The position numbers were made by a program, and so were the translations under genes. From a virus: a DNA stretch of 36,040 nt. Positions 1 to 6,731 of the stretch are shown here, in pieces; the first letter of the stretch is position 1; every line of letters begins with the position of its first letter. The notes under the pieces were generated by a model, which saw only the letters and a program-made list of their open reading frames with translations, made no database searches and had not been told where the DNA came from. Where the stretch lies: positions 1 through 36,040 of IMG/VR virus record IMGVR_UViG_3300006033_000013, one strand, 5' to 3'.

Positions 1-50
1 ATTGATGTGTGGCAGGGCGGAGACGCTGTTCGGATCATGACGGAGCGCGG
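1..50. repeat. Terminal direct repeat, left copy (circular closure)
   Basis: These 50 bases are identical to 35991-36040. The reading frame that enters at 35853 continues without a break into position 51 and onward, so the repeat most simply reflects a circular or circularly permuted molecule whose linear assembly repeats its first 50 bases. A physical 50-bp terminal repeat cannot be excluded from sequence alone. Confidence 0.95.
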
Positions 51-96
51 GACAAAGCGCTGGTTGCATCCGACTGATATTTTTGAGGTTGAATGA
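1..96 (+). CDS. 3' part of cassette gene K3 (hypothetical, crosses the circle junction)
   Basis: This is the C-terminal part of the gene that starts at 35853. In the circle the frame reads from 35853 through 36040 and then from 51 to the TGA at 94-96, giving 77 residues. Within 1-96 the frame starts at base 1 and ends in DIFEVE. The stop overlaps the ATG of the SSB-like gene at 93 (ATGA). I do not recognise the family. It is the third ORF of the attC-like cassette array, and heptamer ATCGAAC at 96-102, just at its stop, is complementary to GTTCGAT at 35829-35835 where the cassette would begin. Confidence 0.8.
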   Translation: MDVWQGGDAVRIMTERGTKRWLHPTDIFEVE

Positions 97-557
97 TCGA
101 ACAACGTATTAGTATCAACTCAGTTGCGGATAACACCGGAAATTCCGCGTACCACGTAACTGGAAGAAGAAAGGGAAACGAAATAAGCGACGAAACGCAA
201 GAAATGCGATCCGGACAATTCTGGATTCGCGGAACGGTTGAAGATTACGCGGAAATCACACGCGGAAAGTATACGGCAAAGTATCTGAGGGTATTCGTTC
301 CAAACGAGCGAAACCCAAGGTTTCCAGACACTTTCTTTGTAAAGGTTCTTGACAAAGCGGCTGAAAAGCTTACGGCGAAAGTTGGCGACGAAGTAGAGGT
401 TACGTGCTATGTTTCAAGTCGATTGAACAATGCAAACGACGGAGCATGGCTGGATTGCACGCTGGCATATTGCAAGGTATTGAAAGCTGGTGCGCAAACG
501 GAATCGGGCACGCATGAGACCGAGTTGCAACCGGTTGACGATCACACGCCTTTTTAA
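93..557 (+). CDS. Single-stranded DNA-binding protein (OB-fold, acidic tail)
   Basis: 154 residues. The centre (about 43-132) looks like an OB-fold with alternating strands, including GTVEDYAEITRGKYTAK and GDEVEVTCYVSSRL. The C-terminus is DDHTPF, matching the acidic DDxPF-type tip by which bacterial SSB proteins recruit replication partners. It would coat single strands during phage replication or recombination. DUF3127-type phage ssDNA-binding proteins are the other possible family. The start at 93 overlaps the previous stop by ATGA. Met38 at 204 is an alternative start, and the first 37 residues look poorly conserved, perhaps because a cassette boundary lies at 96-102. A small basic or acidic gene pair follows. 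Confidence 0.75.
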   Translation: MIEQRISINSVADNTGNSAYHVTGRRKGNEISDETQEMRSGQFWIRGTVEDYAEITRGKYTAKYLRVFVPNERNPRFPDTFFVKVLDKAAEKLTAKVGDEVEVTCYVSSRLNNANDGAWLDCTLAYCKVLKAGAQTESGTHETELQPVDDHTPF

Positions 558-583
558 CGATCACAAAAAACCAAAGGAGCACA

Positions 584-841
584 ATGAAACCGGAATCAAT
601 GAGAATCGCAATCGACAAAATCAAGGCTGACGTTTGCGCTTTGATCGAGGAAAAGGCCGAAACAATCATGCGCGACATGGGTGATAGTTTCGTGCAACAG
701 GTGGCGGAAGATGAGGATAAGAAGCTCAAGTTTTCGGTGAGCATCAAGGCTGATATTCTTCCGATTGACAACAAGGTTGCGGCGAAAATCACATGGGGTA
801 TCAAGAAGACGGCGACGGCTGAATCACAGATTAACGAGTAA
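584..841 (+). CDS. Conserved small phage protein, unknown function
   Basis: 85 residues, preceded by a clear Shine-Dalgarno AAAGGAG nine bases before the ATG. The N-terminal half (1-45) is predicted helical and charged. The second half contains strand-rich text such as LKFSVSIKADILP followed by KITWGIKKT. It resembles small proteins encoded beside SSB genes in other phages, but I cannot name a function. It lies 26 bp after the SSB-like gene and directly before a 46-residue basic ORF, probably on the same transcript. Confidence 0.7.
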   Translation: MKPESMRIAIDKIKADVCALIEEKAETIMRDMGDSFVQQVAEDEDKKLKFSVSIKADILPIDNKVAAKITWGIKKTATAESQINE

Positions 842-850
842 ATGATAAAC

Positions 851-991
851 ATGAGCGAAGACAACAAACGCAAGCCGCGTGACGGTAGCGGAAAGACACG
901 GTTTAACCGTGAAAAGAGCAAGGGTGAGTCTTGGACGGACTTACGTCAAAAGGCAATTGAAGCTGGAACGTTCAAACCTCGTGTGAAGTAA
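851..991 (+). CDS. Small basic hypothetical protein
   Basis: 46 residues, strongly basic and low in hydrophobic residues (14 K or R, counted by eye), ending FKPRVK. An in-frame ATG at 842 would add MIN and touches the previous stop (TAA at 839-841). Neither start has a strong ribosome site, so translational coupling to the upstream gene is likely. No family recognised. A nucleic-acid-binding role fits the charge but is only a guess. Confidence 0.55.
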   Translation: MSEDNKRKPRDGSGKTRFNREKSKGESWTDLRQKAIEAGTFKPRVK

Positions 992-1002
992 GTAGAAACA
1001 AC

Positions 1003-1033
1003 CGCGCCAGTCCGATTAACGTTGGCTGGCGCG
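1003..1033 (+). other. Intergenic GC hairpin without T-tract
   Basis: CGCGCCAG at 1003-1010 and CTGGCGCG at 1026-1033 form a perfect 8-bp inverted repeat with a 15-base loop. No run of T follows, so it is not a standard intrinsic terminator. It may act in RNA processing or stability before the HNH gene. Confidence 0.6.
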
Positions 1034-1044
1034 TATAACACAAA

Positions 1045-1362
1045 ATGAAAAAACATCCAAACCGCAAGCCATATACGCCTGATAGTCAAATCAAAAACTG
1101 TCTACGTAAGCTATGGCTTTGGTCAAGAGAGAGAAACTCGGCTGTCAAGGCTGTTGGAAACACATGTTGTAAATGCGGTAGAAAGGGCTCTCAGGCAAAA
1201 GGCAAAGAAGTAACGATTGAAGTACACCACATTAACGGGATTGATTGGAGCGGTATTTGCGCATTGATTCGCGACAGGCTCTTACAGACACCTGATAAGC
1301 TGGTTTGCATGTGTAAGGAATGCCACTCGAAAGAGCATGAAGAAAGAAAGGAAACTGAATGA
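1045..1362 (+). CDS. HNH-type zinc-binding protein, probable nuclease
   Basis: 105 residues. Cys41 and Cys44 (CCKC), a central VHHINGIDW (60-68, with His61-His62), then CKEC (90-93) followed by His94 and His98 give the layout of a small HNH or zinc-finger endonuclease of the type common in phages. The motif His-His, Asn and a second CxxCH cluster would hold a metal and the catalytic His. Such proteins nick or cut DNA, sometimes near packaging genes, but here it sits in the early region. The gene ends in an ATGA overlap with the next. No strong Shine-Dalgarno is visible. Activity is inferred from layout only. Confidence 0.65.
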   Translation: MKKHPNRKPYTPDSQIKNCLRKLWLWSRERNSAVKAVGNTCCKCGRKGSQAKGKEVTIEVHHINGIDWSGICALIRDRLLQTPDKLVCMCKECHSKEHEERKETE

Positions 1363-1574
1363 AAATTACGATGACTGAATACGACGGCTGTTTTGCGTTC
1401 GACATGGTTGCTGAAACCGTAACTGACGCTACTTTGTTGGCGCGCTTTTCTATGAACATAACAAATGTTATTGTTTCTGCTAGTTCAATAGCTGATAGAG
1501 ATGGTACTTTTAGAGGATACCTTGTTGCAAAGAAACGTCGTAACCCTAGAATCAGTATTGCGAGGGCAAAATGA
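1359..1574 (+). CDS. Hypothetical protein
   Basis: 71 residues, starting on the ATGA that overlaps the HNH stop and ending with an ATGA overlap into the next gene, so it sits in a translationally coupled string. The C-terminus is basic (KKRRNPRISIARAK). A DGTFRGYLVAKK segment suggests a small beta hairpin. Not recognised. Confidence 0.6.
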   Translation: MKITMTEYDGCFAFDMVAETVTDATLLARFSMNITNVIVSASSIADRDGTFRGYLVAKKRRNPRISIARAK

Positions 1575-1810
1575 AAGTTGACGTTATCACAGTGGCAGAA
1601 GCCACGTTCAAATCTCGCTGGCGCTGGTGGTCAAACTGGATCGACGTGGCTATGTTCGACTACAAATACGAAACGTTCCTCATTCAGATGCGTGTGAGCC
1701 GCACGAACGCAAAAGCGTTCCGGTCAGTATGCGTAACGGGCGACTTTTTCTACAGGCAAGTTACAACGACAACGGTCGGCGACCTCACGCAGATGAAAGG
1801 AAACGCATGA
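1571..1810 (+). CDS. Hypothetical protein
   Basis: 79 residues, rich in Trp (RWRWWSNW at 16-23) and aromatic residues, with an ATGA overlap at both ends. It contains no obvious signal or membrane segment. Not recognised. The overlaps and frame spacing support translation. Confidence 0.6.
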   Translation: MKVDVITVAEATFKSRWRWWSNWIDVAMFDYKYETFLIQMRVSRTNAKAFRSVCVTGDFFYRQVTTTTVGDLTQMKGNA

Positions 1811-2199
1811 ACACGAGCGACAAACAACAGTATCCTCGCCGTGGGCAACTGAGCGAAGACGGTAAGCTTTACACGCACATGGACGGAAGTGTATATGAGA
1901 AGGTTTCGGAAAGTCATGTGTGTAGTGTTGCAGACTGTAAAAAATGCTCAAACGTTCCTTTCTATTGCATGCGCTGGTCACGCATTGAAGTCGCGTACGT
2001 GCAAACGGAAGAAGAGCGCGACGCTTGCGACATGGCGCGAAATATGATCGAACAGTGTAGTTATTTTCGAGGATTGGCAATACCAGCGCACAGTCGGCAA
2101 TCTTGTGGACGTTGTTCATATCTATCAAACAAGGTTTGTCCGGCCCGCGAATACCTAGCCAAGCACGGTTGCTCCGACGCATGGGAGGTTAAGCAATGA
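1807..2199 (+). CDS. Cys-rich hypothetical protein, possible zinc binder
   Basis: 130 residues starting at 1807 on the ATGA overlap. A longer in-frame extension back to 1627 would cross the upstream gene almost completely and is rejected. Cys pairs occur at SVADCKKC, SCGRCSYL and KVCPAREYL, with another Cys near the end (HGCSDAW), suggesting one or two zinc sites. The gene ends in an ATGA overlap with the next ORF. Function unknown. Confidence 0.65.
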   Translation: MNTSDKQQYPRRGQLSEDGKLYTHMDGSVYEKVSESHVCSVADCKKCSNVPFYCMRWSRIEVAYVQTEEERDACDMARNMIEQCSYFRGLAIPAHSRQSCGRCSYLSNKVCPAREYLAKHGCSDAWEVKQ

Positions 2200-2360
2200 T
2201 CGACACAATCACAGACATCGTTAACAGGCATATGGCGAGGCTTCTCACAAACCTTGAAGACGCGCATTGTCCAGACGTGTATCTGCGGGCTGTAAAGTCT
2301 GAAATGCAATGGCTCAGAAAAGACTTGCAAGACGCTGTTGACGCGAAGGCACAAAGGTGA
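2196..2360 (+). CDS. Small hypothetical helical protein
   Basis: 54 residues, starting on an ATGA overlap and ending TGA at 2358-2360. The sequence is almost all helix-forming, with no Gly and only one Pro. It carries the -35 element of the next promoter inside its last codons. Not recognised. Confidence 0.55.
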   Translation: MIDTITDIVNRHMARLLTNLEDAHCPDVYLRAVKSEMQWLRKDLQDAVDAKAQR

Positions 2361-2366
2361 TAATAT
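2338..2366 (+). promoter_or_regulatory. Sigma70-like promoter upstream of the replication initiator
   Basis: TTGACG at 2338-2343 and TAATAT at 2361-2366 are separated by exactly 17 bp, a close match to TTGACA-N17-TATAAT. Transcription would start near 2373 and read a leader of about 165 bases before the initiator gene. Confidence 0.7.
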
Positions 2367-2426
2367 GCTTGTGTCCGATTGGTTCGGATATGGAGTAACT
2401 ACCATGCGTAAAAACAAAACACTTTG

Positions 2427-2495
2427 CCGAATAGCCTTTGAACGTGTCTGCTTTGTTGCAGGCTTTAGTTACCGTTCAAAGGCTTTCGGTTTTTT
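2427..2495 (+). terminator. Long-stem intrinsic terminator or attenuator in the leader of the initiator gene
   Basis: AGCCTTTGAACG at 2433-2444 pairs perfectly with CGTTCAAAGGCT at 2473-2484. CCGAA (2427-2431) and TTCGG (2485-2489) extend the stem with one unpaired T, and TTTTTT follows at 2490-2495. It sits between the promoter at 2338 and the ATG at 2541, so it would stop transcription from both the upstream operon and the new promoter unless relieved. This suggests attenuation control of replication genes. Confidence 0.7.
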
Positions 2496-2540
2496 GCTTT
2501 CGGCATGTGTAATCGCTTGTCAGCAATTGGAAGGACAAGC

Positions 2541-3236
2541 ATGAAATACTACACAGTCACAAACTGGTCTAATTTTCAGCATTACAGGGACAGAAATCCG
2601 CCTTGGATCAAGCTTCATTACGAGCTTCTTTCTAGCCGTGATTGGGTAATGCTGGATGATGCTAGCAGGGTGCTAGCAATTGCTTGCATGTTGGTTGCTA
2701 GCAGGAATGAAGGAAACGTACCAGACGATTCTGAATATCTAAAGCGAGTTGCTTATCTTTCAAAGGCACCTAACTTTAAACCATTGCTAGAGAGCGGTTT
2801 CCTTAAAGTTGCTAGCAATTGCAAGCAGATGCTAGCAGATGCTAGACCAGAGACAGAGACAGAGACAGAGAAAGAGACAGATGGAGAGTTACGTCTTTCG
2901 CCTTCCGGCGAGACTGAAAACGCAAAGCCTAAATCGTTTAAACAGTGGACTATTGAAGACCTCACAAAGTCAGTTGAAGAAAACAACGCCGATAATCTTT
3001 TGACAGAAGCAGAATCTTTAGACTTCATCGGATACTGGACACAAAAGACGGCAACCGGGCGTTTGTTGCTTGCAACTGAAAAGACATTCGACACGCGCAG
3101 GAGGATGCAGACCGCTTTGCGAGTTGTCTACTCGAAACAGCGCGGGCAAGTTGGATCATCCAGCAACACATCCTTCGCAAACCAAAAGCCCGCATCGTTC
3201 TTCAAATCGAAAGAAATGGTTGATTATGGATTCTGA
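2541..3236 (+). CDS. Replication initiation protein (O-like, replisome organiser)
   Basis: 231 residues from ATG 2541, with GGAAGGA upstream. The N-terminus (NWSNFQHYRDRNPPWIKLH at 8-26) is the typical start of phage replication initiators with a winged-helix domain. An acidic repeat TETETEKETD (105-114) links to a C-terminal part with FIGYWTQKTATGR and KTFDTRRRMQTALRVVY, which resembles helicase-loader-binding tails. The helicase loader gene follows with an 11-bp overlap, the classic O-P arrangement. Codons 41 to about 103 contain a cluster of TGCTAGCA palindromes, suggesting the origin lies inside this gene as in lambda. Confidence 0.75.
   Translation: MKYYTVTNWSNFQHYRDRNPPWIKLHYELLSSRDWVMLDDASRVLAIACMLVASRNEGNVPDDSEYLKRVAYLSKAPNFKPLLESGFLKVASNCKQMLADARPETETETEKETDGELRLSPSGETENAKPKSFKQWTIEDLTKSVEENNADNLLTEAESLDFIGYWTQKTATGRLLLATEKTFDTRRRMQTALRVVYSKQRGQVGSSSNTSFANQKPASFFKSKEMVDYGF
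2660..2847. repeat. Iteron-like palindromic octamers (candidate replication origin)
   Basis: Perfect TGCTAGCA occurs at 2660, 2671, 2696, 2810 and 2830 (first bases). Near copies TGCTAGAG at 2785 and TGCTAGAC at 2840 bring the total to seven in 188 bp. Elsewhere I noticed only two perfect copies (3912 and 7781). CTAG-containing palindromes are normally rare, so the density is unlikely to come from protein sequence alone. A purine-rich strand of GAGACA units (2849-2880) follows. Placement inside the initiator gene parallels lambdoid origins. Confidence 0.6.
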
Positions 3237-3948
3237 AAACAAACCTGACTTTCAAAAGACGCTTGATGAAGTTGAAAGAATCTGGAAAGTCAACTTTGAC
3301 CGAATGGTTGCGCGTGATCGAAAGCACATGAGCCGCGAAGAGTTCAACGCTAAGTACGAAGGTAAAGCCGATTACGGGCCAGACAAGGTTGTTCCTGTAG
3401 TTCCAGTCGAGAAGCGTTTGATTGATTCAGGATTCAAGCGCGAGGTTGCCGGAGAAGACTTTGATTTGATATGCAGAGCTTTCGACATAATATCCAGCAT
3501 ACCAAACATGGGACTTCTTTTGACAGGAAACGTTGGAAGCGGTAAGACGTTCGCGATTACGGCGGTTGTTGACGAAGGCGTGCTTGTTCGTCTGACTGAT
3601 AAAGCCGACTTCCTGACGCTTGAACCGTCAATCGACGAAGACACAGGCCGAACAGTATGGCAACATATCGTTACCGGAGTCGACGTGATTCTTGACGATC
3701 TTGGCAACGAGCCTGTCAAAAGCGATTACGGCGTTAAAGTCGATGTTGTGGCAGACTTCATTTTGAAGTGGTACACAGAAAAGCACGAACGCGGCGGAAA
3801 AGGAAGGTTGTTCGCGACAACGAACCTTGACGCTGGACAGTTGACAGACCGTTATGGCGACAGAGTTACAGACAGATTGTTTTCAATGGTGTGCGTAGTT
3901 AAGCTCGCTGGTGCTAGCAAACGGCGAAAACCGATTGTTATCAAGTGA
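3226..3948 (+). CDS. DnaC/IstB-like AAA+ helicase loader
   Basis: 240 residues from ATG 3226 (GAAAGAA upstream), overlapping the initiator by 11 bp. A Walker A motif GNVGSGKT lies at 101-108, Walker B VILDDLGNE at 154-162, a sensor-1-like FATTNL at 196-201, and an arginine-rich GDRVTDRLFS follows at 211-220. This is the order of DnaC-type ATPases that load the replicative helicase. The N-terminal 70 residues would contact initiator or helicase. A longer in-frame extension to 3070 overlaps the initiator heavily and is rejected. No phage replicative helicase of the DnaB type was seen, so the loader probably recruits the host one. Confidence 0.85.
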   Translation: MDSENKPDFQKTLDEVERIWKVNFDRMVARDRKHMSREEFNAKYEGKADYGPDKVVPVVPVEKRLIDSGFKREVAGEDFDLICRAFDIISSIPNMGLLLTGNVGSGKTFAITAVVDEGVLVRLTDKADFLTLEPSIDEDTGRTVWQHIVTGVDVILDDLGNEPVKSDYGVKVDVVADFILKWYTEKHERGGKGRLFATTNLDAGQLTDRYGDRVTDRLFSMVCVVKLAGASKRRKPIVIK

Positions 3949-3969
3949 GACACGAAAGGAAACAGTACA

Positions 3970-4293
3970 ATGACCAACGAACAGATCAACGTTGCGATTG
4001 CAGAGGAGTGCGGATGGAAATTCGTAGATGCTATGGCGATACGTCCAGACGGGTGGCGCATGCACAGCGCAATCAATAACACGAGTGCTGGGTTTTGCCC
4101 GAACTACTGCAACGACCTGAACGCGATGCACGATGTCGAGATCAATTATGATTGGTCTAATGATTGTTCACGGCTTGACTATGTGAACATGATAGAAAAA
4201 ACAATGGATTTTAAGTATGATGCAACACTGTTTGCCACCGCACGTCAAAGAGCAGAAGCTTTTTTGCGTGCAATCGGAAAGTGGGTGGACTAA
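3970..4293 (+). CDS. Phage ABA-sandwich-like protein
   Basis: 107 residues with GAAAGGA before the ATG. The pattern is that of a small phage family: INVAIAEECGWKF at the start, PNYCNDLNAMHDVE in the middle, and FATARQRAEAFLRAIGKW at the end. This matches what I know of the phage ABA sandwich domain (Pfam Phage_ABA_S). The role is unknown and members are common in early regions. It overlaps the next gene by TAATG. Confidence 0.65.
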   Translation: MTNEQINVAIAEECGWKFVDAMAIRPDGWRMHSAINNTSAGFCPNYCNDLNAMHDVEINYDWSNDCSRLDYVNMIEKTMDFKYDATLFATARQRAEAFLRAIGKWVD

Positions 4294-4544
4294 TGCTAAC
4301 CAAGAAACAACGCTACTCTTTGTCTGCGGCCGCTAGATTTTTCGACAAGCGTGCAAAGATCGTATACAAGTGCGGAAAAGTGTATGTTGCAGACAAGTTC
4401 GCGAACTGGGCTAAACTCATACGTGACGCGCTTTCGATCATGCCTATGGGTTGCGCTGGTTGCAAGTATGAGTATTCACAAAACGGACGTTGCGTAGACT
4501 GTCGCAGGGTTGCGAACAGGGTTGACAACTACCGGAGCAAGTAG
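4293..4544 (+). CDS. Small zinc-ribbon-like hypothetical protein
   Basis: 83 residues from the ATG in the TAATG overlap. An N-terminal helical region is followed by CAGCKYEYSQNGRCVDCRR near the C-terminus, two CxxC knuckles suitable for zinc. The sequence is basic. Function unknown, possibly nucleic-acid binding. Confidence 0.6.
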   Translation: MLTKKQRYSLSAAARFFDKRAKIVYKCGKVYVADKFANWAKLIRDALSIMPMGCAGCKYEYSQNGRCVDCRRVANRVDNYRSK

Positions 4545-4573
4545 AGCCAATTATTTGTGACCGAGTGGTCATG

Positions 4574-4632
4574 TTCCGTCCGCCGTCTGAAGTATGTTGA
4601 GGATGACGATGTGCAACGGGAGGCGGGCGGAA
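4574..4632 (+). other. Inverted repeat in the leader of a small gene
   Basis: TTCCGTCCGCC at 4574-4584 pairs with GGCGGGCGGAA at 4622-4632 over 11 positions, one of them a G-U pair. It lies between the stop at 4544 and the GAAAGG of the next gene, so it may regulate that gene. If the GTG at 4557 is the real start, the repeat is inside coding sequence. Confidence 0.4.
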
Positions 4633-4649
4633 ACTTTGAAAGGCAAAAC

Positions 4650-4784
4650 ATGAGAATCGCAAGAAACAACGCAAGGAACGCGCACAACGCGCTAGACATT
4701 GTGAACCATGTAATGACAGCGGACGGCATGTTACAACGCAATGGCGGTACCGTCTCGCTTGAATTTCGGCATGTTGCGCGGTAG
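4650..4784 (+). CDS. Small hypothetical protein
   Basis: 44 residues starting at ATG 4650 with GAAAGG nine bases upstream, a ribosome site typical of this genome. An in-frame GTG at 4557 would give 75 residues but lacks such a site. The protein is Asn, Ala and Arg rich (NNARNAHNAL) with no recognised domain. Confidence 0.5.
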   Translation: MRIARNNARNAHNALDIVNHVMTADGMLQRNGGTVSLEFRHVAR

Positions 4785-4796
4785 AAAGGTTTTGAC

Positions 4797-5012
4797 ATGA
4801 GTAAAAACAGATGCAGAGACGGCTTTTGCGGTGCTGACGACTGCGAACGGTGCAGACCGGGAAGCGGCGATCTTGTCGAATGCGCTTTGTGTTCGGTCGA
4901 GATCAAGCGGCATCGTTCGGTTGAGTGCCGTGTGTGCGGTTCGGTTGTCTGCGGAGAATGTTCGGTTGACGGCGTTTGCACGGCTTGTCAGGAAAGGATT
5001 TACGAGCAATGA
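4797..5012 (+). CDS. Cys-rich zinc-finger protein
   Basis: 71 residues with GAAAGG before the ATG. Twelve cysteines fall in pairs (6/11, 16/19, 29/32, 44/47, 52/55, 61/64), with a CRVCGSVVCGECS block that looks like a treble-clef or B-box fold. Two or three zinc ions could be held. Such mini proteins often bind host proteins, but no partner can be named. It is coupled by ATGA to the next gene. Confidence 0.65.
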   Translation: MSKNRCRDGFCGADDCERCRPGSGDLVECALCSVEIKRHRSVECRVCGSVVCGECSVDGVCTACQERIYEQ

Positions 5013-5320
5013 GCAATTACGACATTATCCTTTGCGGACCGATCATCGGAATACCAGACTACAGAGAGCGGTTTGCAATCGCGCTGGTTAACGTTCGCCG
5101 CAAGCATATTCAGGAAGGAACGAAACGCCAGAAGATTTGGAATCCTGCCGTTTTGCAGGAAGACATGCCTAAAGAGTGGTATATCATTCAAAGTTTTAAC
5201 GCCATTTTCAGCAGTCCGAACGCAACGCTTGTTATGCTCAAGGGTTGGGAGCTTGATAGTAAATCGAAAGCTGAGCACGCGCTAGGGTTGTTTCTTGGAA
5301 GAAAGGTTGAGGAGTTATGA
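5009..5320 (+). CDS. DUF4406-like (nucleoside deoxyribosyltransferase-related) protein
   Basis: 103 residues from the ATGA overlap at 5009. IILCGPIIGIPDYRERF (6-22), a WNPAVL segment and LVMLKGWELDSKSKAEHALG follow the pattern of DUF4406 and related Rossmann-like phage proteins of the nucleoside 2-deoxyribosyltransferase superfamily. The family may act on nucleotides, but a catalytic role is not shown here. A 10-codon ORF (5317-5349) fills the gap to the helicase gene. Confidence 0.65.
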   Translation: MSNYDIILCGPIIGIPDYRERFAIALVNVRRKHIQEGTKRQKIWNPAVLQEDMPKEWYIIQSFNAIFSSPNATLVMLKGWELDSKSKAEHALGLFLGRKVEEL

Positions 5321-5341
5321 GAAAGACGAAAGGTAAAGAGA

Positions 5342-6694
5342 ATGGATAAGTACGAAGAGTTCTTAGCACGAAAGACGCAGGAAGGCGCGGATTTTGGATT
5401 CGAGCCGTCGTTTATTCCAACAATGTTATTTCCGTTTCAGGTCGCGCTTACGACTTGGGCGTTAAGAAAGGGCCGTGCCGCAGTCTTAGCTGACTGCGGC
5501 CTTTAGCTAGGAAAGACGTTCATGCAACTTGTTTGGGCTGAAAACGTGGCGCGAAAAACAAACGGGCGTGTTTTGATTCTTACTCCGCTTGCCGTGGCAT
5601 TTCAGACTGTCAAAGAAGGGCAAAAAATCGGCGTTGAAGTCGTGCACAGACGCGACGGGTTAAAGCATGGAGATAAAATTGTAGTCACAAACTACGAACG
5701 CTTGCACTACTTCGATAAGAATGACTTTCAAGCTGTCGTTTGTGATGAGTCAAGTATCCTGAAAAACTTTGACGGCGAGACGCGAAAAGAGGTTACAGAC
5801 TTCATGCGCAAGATCCCTTATCGACTGTTATGCACAGCCACGGCCGCGCCAAACGATTATATCGAACTTGGCACGTCTAGCGAGGCGTTAGGCGTAATGG
5901 AACGGAAACACATGCTTGCGCAGTTTTTTACGCACGACGGAGGTGATACGGCATCATGGAAGCTGAAAGGACACGCCAGAGAAAGACTATTTTGGCGTTG
6001 GGTATGCTCATGGGCGCGGGCCGTGCGAAAACCGTCTGACATGGGGTTTTCAGATGAAGGTTTTACTTTGCCACCTCTAAATGTGCGCAGTCATGTTGTG
6101 CGTGCAAGTAAGCCGCTTGATGGATACCTGTTCGACATTCCGGCTGTTGGACTTGACGAACAACGTCAGGATTTGCGGCGTTCGCTTAAAGAGCGTTGCA
6201 GTATGGTTTCTGATCTTGCGAACGCTCACGATAAACCTGTTGTGTGCTGGACAAACCTGAACGCAGAAGCCGATATGATAGCGCGTAGCGTTAAAGGAGC
6301 GGTAAATGTTCAAGGTTCGGATTCTGAAGAAAAAAAAGAGGCCGCATTTAATGGGTTTCTTGACGGATCTGTTCGTGTTATTGTTTCTAAGTCTTCAATC
6401 GCAGGATTTGGACTTAATTGGCAACACTGCGACCATATGACGTTTTTTCCATCACACTCGTACGAACAATACTACCAGAGTGTGCGCCGTTGTTGGCGTT
6501 TCGGACAAAAGAACGCTGTTAAGGTAGACATGGTTACAACAGACGGGCAAGAAAATGTTTTGTGTAACATGCAACGTAAATCAGATGCCGCTGATATGAT
6601 GTTTTCGCAATTGGTGTCTTTAATGTGCAAAGAGATCACAATTGAGAAGACAACCGGATACACAAAGAAAGAATCAGTTCCTTTGTGGTTGTGA
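5342..6694 (+). CDS. SNF2/DEAD-like helicase, interrupted by TAG inside Walker A
   Basis: The reading frame opens at ATG 5342 (GAAAGG upstream) and runs to GGC CTT, then meets TAG at 5504-5506. It continues in the same frame with CTA GGA AAG ACG to the stop at 6692-6694. The N-terminal text FEPSFIPTMLFPFQ and RKGRAAVLADCGL, and the later MQLVWAENVARKTNGR, match the well-known phage SNF2-like helicases whose Walker A is DCGLGKT. Later motifs are CDESSILKN (motif II), TATAAPNDYIELG (motif III) and QSVRRCWRFGQ (motif VI). If the ribosome skips six bases (CTT to CTA), a 448-residue intact helicase results. Readthrough would instead insert two residues into the P-loop. ATG 5522 with GGAAAG upstream could also start a 390-residue protein lacking Walker A. 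The gene may alternatively be inactive. Confidence 0.75.
5477..5521 (+). promoter_or_regulatory. Candidate ribosome-bypass site: hairpin, CTT TAG CTA, SD-like element
   Basis: GCCGCAGTC (5477-5485) and GACTGCGGC (5492-5500) form a perfect 9-bp stem with loop TTAGCT. The next codons are CTT (5501), TAG (5504), CTA (5507) and GGA (5510). The two leucine codons can be read by one tRNA, and a hop between them restores DCGLGKT exactly. GGAAAG at 5510-5515 resembles a Shine-Dalgarno sequence just after the landing codon. The T4 gene 60 bypass site also has a stop directly after its take-off codon and an upstream hairpin. Function is inferred. Confidence 0.5.
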
Positions 6695-6731
6695 GAGTTG
6701 GAGTTTTTAAAAACAGAAAGAGGGTAAAATC

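Noticed and set aside
1627-1806. Long N-terminal extension of the gene at 1807
   Set aside because: It lies within another coupled gene (1571-1810). The ATGA overlap at 1807 fits the rest of the operon.
2338-2544. 68-residue ORF between 2338 and 2544
   Set aside because: It coincides with the promoter, the long hairpin and the leader of the initiator, so it is more likely non-coding.
5504-5506. TAG as a sense codon (recoded genetic code)
   Set aside because: Many genes here end plausibly in TAG (for example at 4544, 9799, 16758, 23065 and 35217), and amber readthrough would spoil the Walker A spacing.
5486-5509. Pseudoknot between hairpin loop TAGCT and downstream AGCTA at the helicase stop
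   Set aside because: Five bases could pair, but only four bases (CTTT) would have to cross a 9-bp stem, which is too short for a normal pseudoknot.
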